Source of the DNA: CAYGZQ01 sp964354375 [NCBI: uncultured Planctomycetota bacterium] | GTDB lineage: Bacteria; JAJVIF01; JAPKYR01 | Reading direction: 5' to 3' | NCBI GenBank assembly: GCA_964354375.1 | Contig: CAYGZQ010000040.1 | Location: 1 to 37,018 of the forward strand | Length of the DNA: 37,018 nucleotides | Shown: positions 35,576-37,018 of the stretch, piece after piece | Numbering within the stretch: the stretch's first letter is position 1 | How the letters are laid out: each line of letters starts with the position of its first letter | Program-made: the position numbers and the translations under genes | Notes under the pieces: generated by a model | What the model was told of the DNA's origin: nothing | Seen by the model: only the letters and a program-made list of their open reading frames with translations | The model's database searches: none

Positions 35576-36811
35576 ATGCGAAAATATCTCATTCTGTGCG
35601 GCCTGATCTTCATCGCATGCGGGCTGACGATCCTTTCCGCCTGCGGAGGCGGCGACTCGTCCGGCGCAACCGGCTCGCTCATCGCCGATTTCGACCTCGA
35701 AGGTGAGGAGTACCTTGCGGTTCCGGATTCTCCGATCGAGAGACTGTGCCTCCTCTTCAGGGAGCCGGCGGCCGAAGCTCTCCCGAATCTGGGTTTCAAC
35801 TCCAACTGCTTTCCGTTCAACCAGTTCGCGGGGACGCGGCACGTACAGGAAGGGCTCGAGGTGGTCATCTCGGCGGCAGACATGACGTTCATTGCCCAGG
35901 GCACCATCGATTCAACGGGACGGGTCTCCTTCACCGATCTCCCGACCGGCTACCTGATGCTCAATGTCACAGGCTCGGAGGGAAACACATACCGAGTGCC
36001 GGTCCAGGTTTCCGAGGGCGTGACCAGTCATGCGATGGTCCTGGTCTACAGGAACGTGGGGACCGGAAATGTGCTGGTCACGTCGAAAACGATTCACGAC
36101 CCGGGTCTGGACGGGGTCAATGACGACATTTTCTCGTACGCCCTCTTCGCCCGCCCTCGAAACCAGGCAATCGGCGGGGTGGTTCATCTGCATTTGTACA
36201 ATGAGACCCTCATAGACGCCAACGGCGACGGCGATTTCCTGGACGCCGACGATGACACCATTATCGAGCCTGACGATGACGGGGTGGCGTCCGATGCGGG
36301 CGACGGCGACGAGGATAACGACGGGCTCCTCGACAACGTGGACGATGACATCGACGGGGACGACATTCCCAACGCAAGCGACCCGGATATCGACGGGGAC
36401 GGGCTTGCGAACGCGGACGATCCGTATCCCGACGGCATCACGCCGCAGGACGATTTCAACCCCCCCGGCATGATGGGAAGCCTTCTGTTCTCCGGCGTCA
36501 AGGAGCTGGCCCTGCTCGACGAGCACACGGTGACCGTCTTCTTCCCGGTGGCCCTTGACGATAAGCACGAACCTGTCACGTATAACATTTACTACTCAAC
36601 TACATCGCCGATCGATTTTGCCACCGCGTCCCGGCAGAGGTTCCGCCCGCTCGGAGAGGTCTCGCCCGACCAGATCCTGTCCGACAACGTAACCGGGCTT
36701 GTGACGGGCCAGACGTACTTCTTCGTGGTCCGCTCCCAGGACTCCGCTCAGCCTCCGAACGAGGACACCAACACCACGGAGCTGAGCATCGAAGTCAAGC
36801 CGAAGGACTAA
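35576..36811 (+). CDS. Lipoprotein with Ca-binding DxDGD repeats
   Basis: A 411-residue lipoprotein; the signal ends TILSAC (Cys23 from this start). The mature protein begins with an Ig/carboxypeptidase-regulatory-like beta-domain (about 35-160). It continues with an Asp-rich stretch (about 205-285) of thrombospondin-type-3-like motifs such as DANGDGDFLDADDD, DGDEDNDGLLDNVDD and DPDIDGDGLANADD, predicted to bind calcium. A fibronectin-III-like segment (YNIYYSTTSPIDF, GQTYFFVVRSQD) ends it. ATG 35576 is chosen over 35570 because GGAGG is 6 nt upstream of the former and touches the latter. Likely a surface-exposed structural or adhesive protein. Confidence 0.87.
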   Translation: MRKYLILCGLIFIACGLTILSACGGGDSSGATGSLIADFDLEGEEYLAVPDSPIERLCLLFREPAAEALPNLGFNSNCFPFNQFAGTRHVQEGLEVVISAADMTFIAQGTIDSTGRVSFTDLPTGYLMLNVTGSEGNTYRVPVQVSEGVTSHAMVLVYRNVGTGNVLVTSKTIHDPGLDGVNDDIFSYALFARPRNQAIGGVVHLHLYNETLIDANGDGDFLDADDDTIIEPDDDGVASDAGDGDEDNDGLLDNVDDDIDGDDIPNASDPDIDGDGLANADDPYPDGITPQDDFNPPGMMGSLLFSGVKELALLDEHTVTVFFPVALDDKHEPVTYNIYYSTTSPIDFATASRQRFRPLGEVSPDQILSDNVTGLVTGQTYFFVVRSQDSAQPPNEDTNTTELSIEVKPKD

Positions 36812-36830
36812 CCTTCGAGGTCTCCGCTCG

Positions 36831-37018
36831 TGCCCCCCTGTGATCCCCCCCAAGGGGGGGATGGCGCATGCCAAGTCCCGCATCAATTGCGGATTTGGTG
36901 AAAACATGTTGGATTAATGCCCCCCTATGATCCCCCCCAAGGGGGGGATGGCGCATGCCGGAACCCGCATCAATTGCGGATTTGGTGAAAACATGTTGGA
37001 TTAATGCCCCCCTATGAT
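36831..37018. repeat. 87-base tandem repeat, cut by the window end
   Basis: Units start at 36831, 36918 and 37005 with exact 87-base spacing; the third is truncated after 14 bases. Each full unit has a 20-base palindrome ATCCCCCCCAAGGGGGGGAT, a second dyad CCGCATCAATTGCGG and a shared TGAAAACATGTTGGATTAAT end. The first two units differ at only a few positions. No gene is seen here. Confidence 0.93.

Overview
The window reads as a chromosomal piece of a GC-rich bacterium with a Gram-negative-type envelope: lipobox lipoproteins, an SppA-type protease and a sigma-54 activator are all visible. It opens inside a 16S rRNA gene on the minus strand. I cannot name a taxon from the roughly 190 bases of 16S present. 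The abundance of intergenic palindromic repeats, the many secreted proteins of unknown function and the lack of recognisable synteny fit an uncultivated lineage, but that is inference.

Layout. Positions 1-586 hold the 5' end of 16S rRNA and its leader with two tandem promoters. Positions 587-4556 are a three-gene minus-strand operon of related polytopic membrane proteins, four homologous units in three genes. Positions 4755-5294 hold a small plus-strand gene with its own promoter and terminator. Positions 5320-10497 are a complete compact type II-C CRISPR-Cas locus: hairpin-rich flank, four-repeat array, cas2, cas1, cas9 (1082 residues) and a divergent tracrRNA. Positions 10528-13350 encode a large lipoprotein with twelve GG/xDxY repeats. 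Positions 13528-15710 are an operon of a YmdB-type phosphodiesterase, a small acidic protein and a DegS-like histidine kinase. Positions 15875-17981 encode two secreted proteins built from five copies of one beta-domain. Positions 18189-21188 encode two lipoproteins. Positions 21325-24927 hold pyrG, a metallophosphoesterase and fbp. Positions 24983-26762 hold a zinc-ribbon membrane protein, sppA and a small XRE regulator. Positions 26894-29476 encode a large secreted esterase. Positions 29576-31533 hold a GAF/AAA+/Fis sigma-54 activator and a divergent 38-residue membrane peptide with a good -24/-12 promoter. Positions 31830-35414 encode a kinase-ATPase-TPR protein, followed by a lipoprotein (35576-36811) and 87-bp tandem repeats running off the window end.

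How parts work together. In the CRISPR locus the tracrRNA anti-repeat pairs with the array repeat. This fixes crRNA orientation as plus strand, opposite to the cas operon. The repeat itself carries a -35/-10 pair, as known for Neisseria type II-C arrays, and the cas9 and tracrRNA promoters are back to back with overlapping -35 hexamers. The second candidate for an undescribed system is the sigma-54 activator next to a tiny membrane peptide whose upstream region has a -24/-12 element and an inverted repeat placed like an enhancer.
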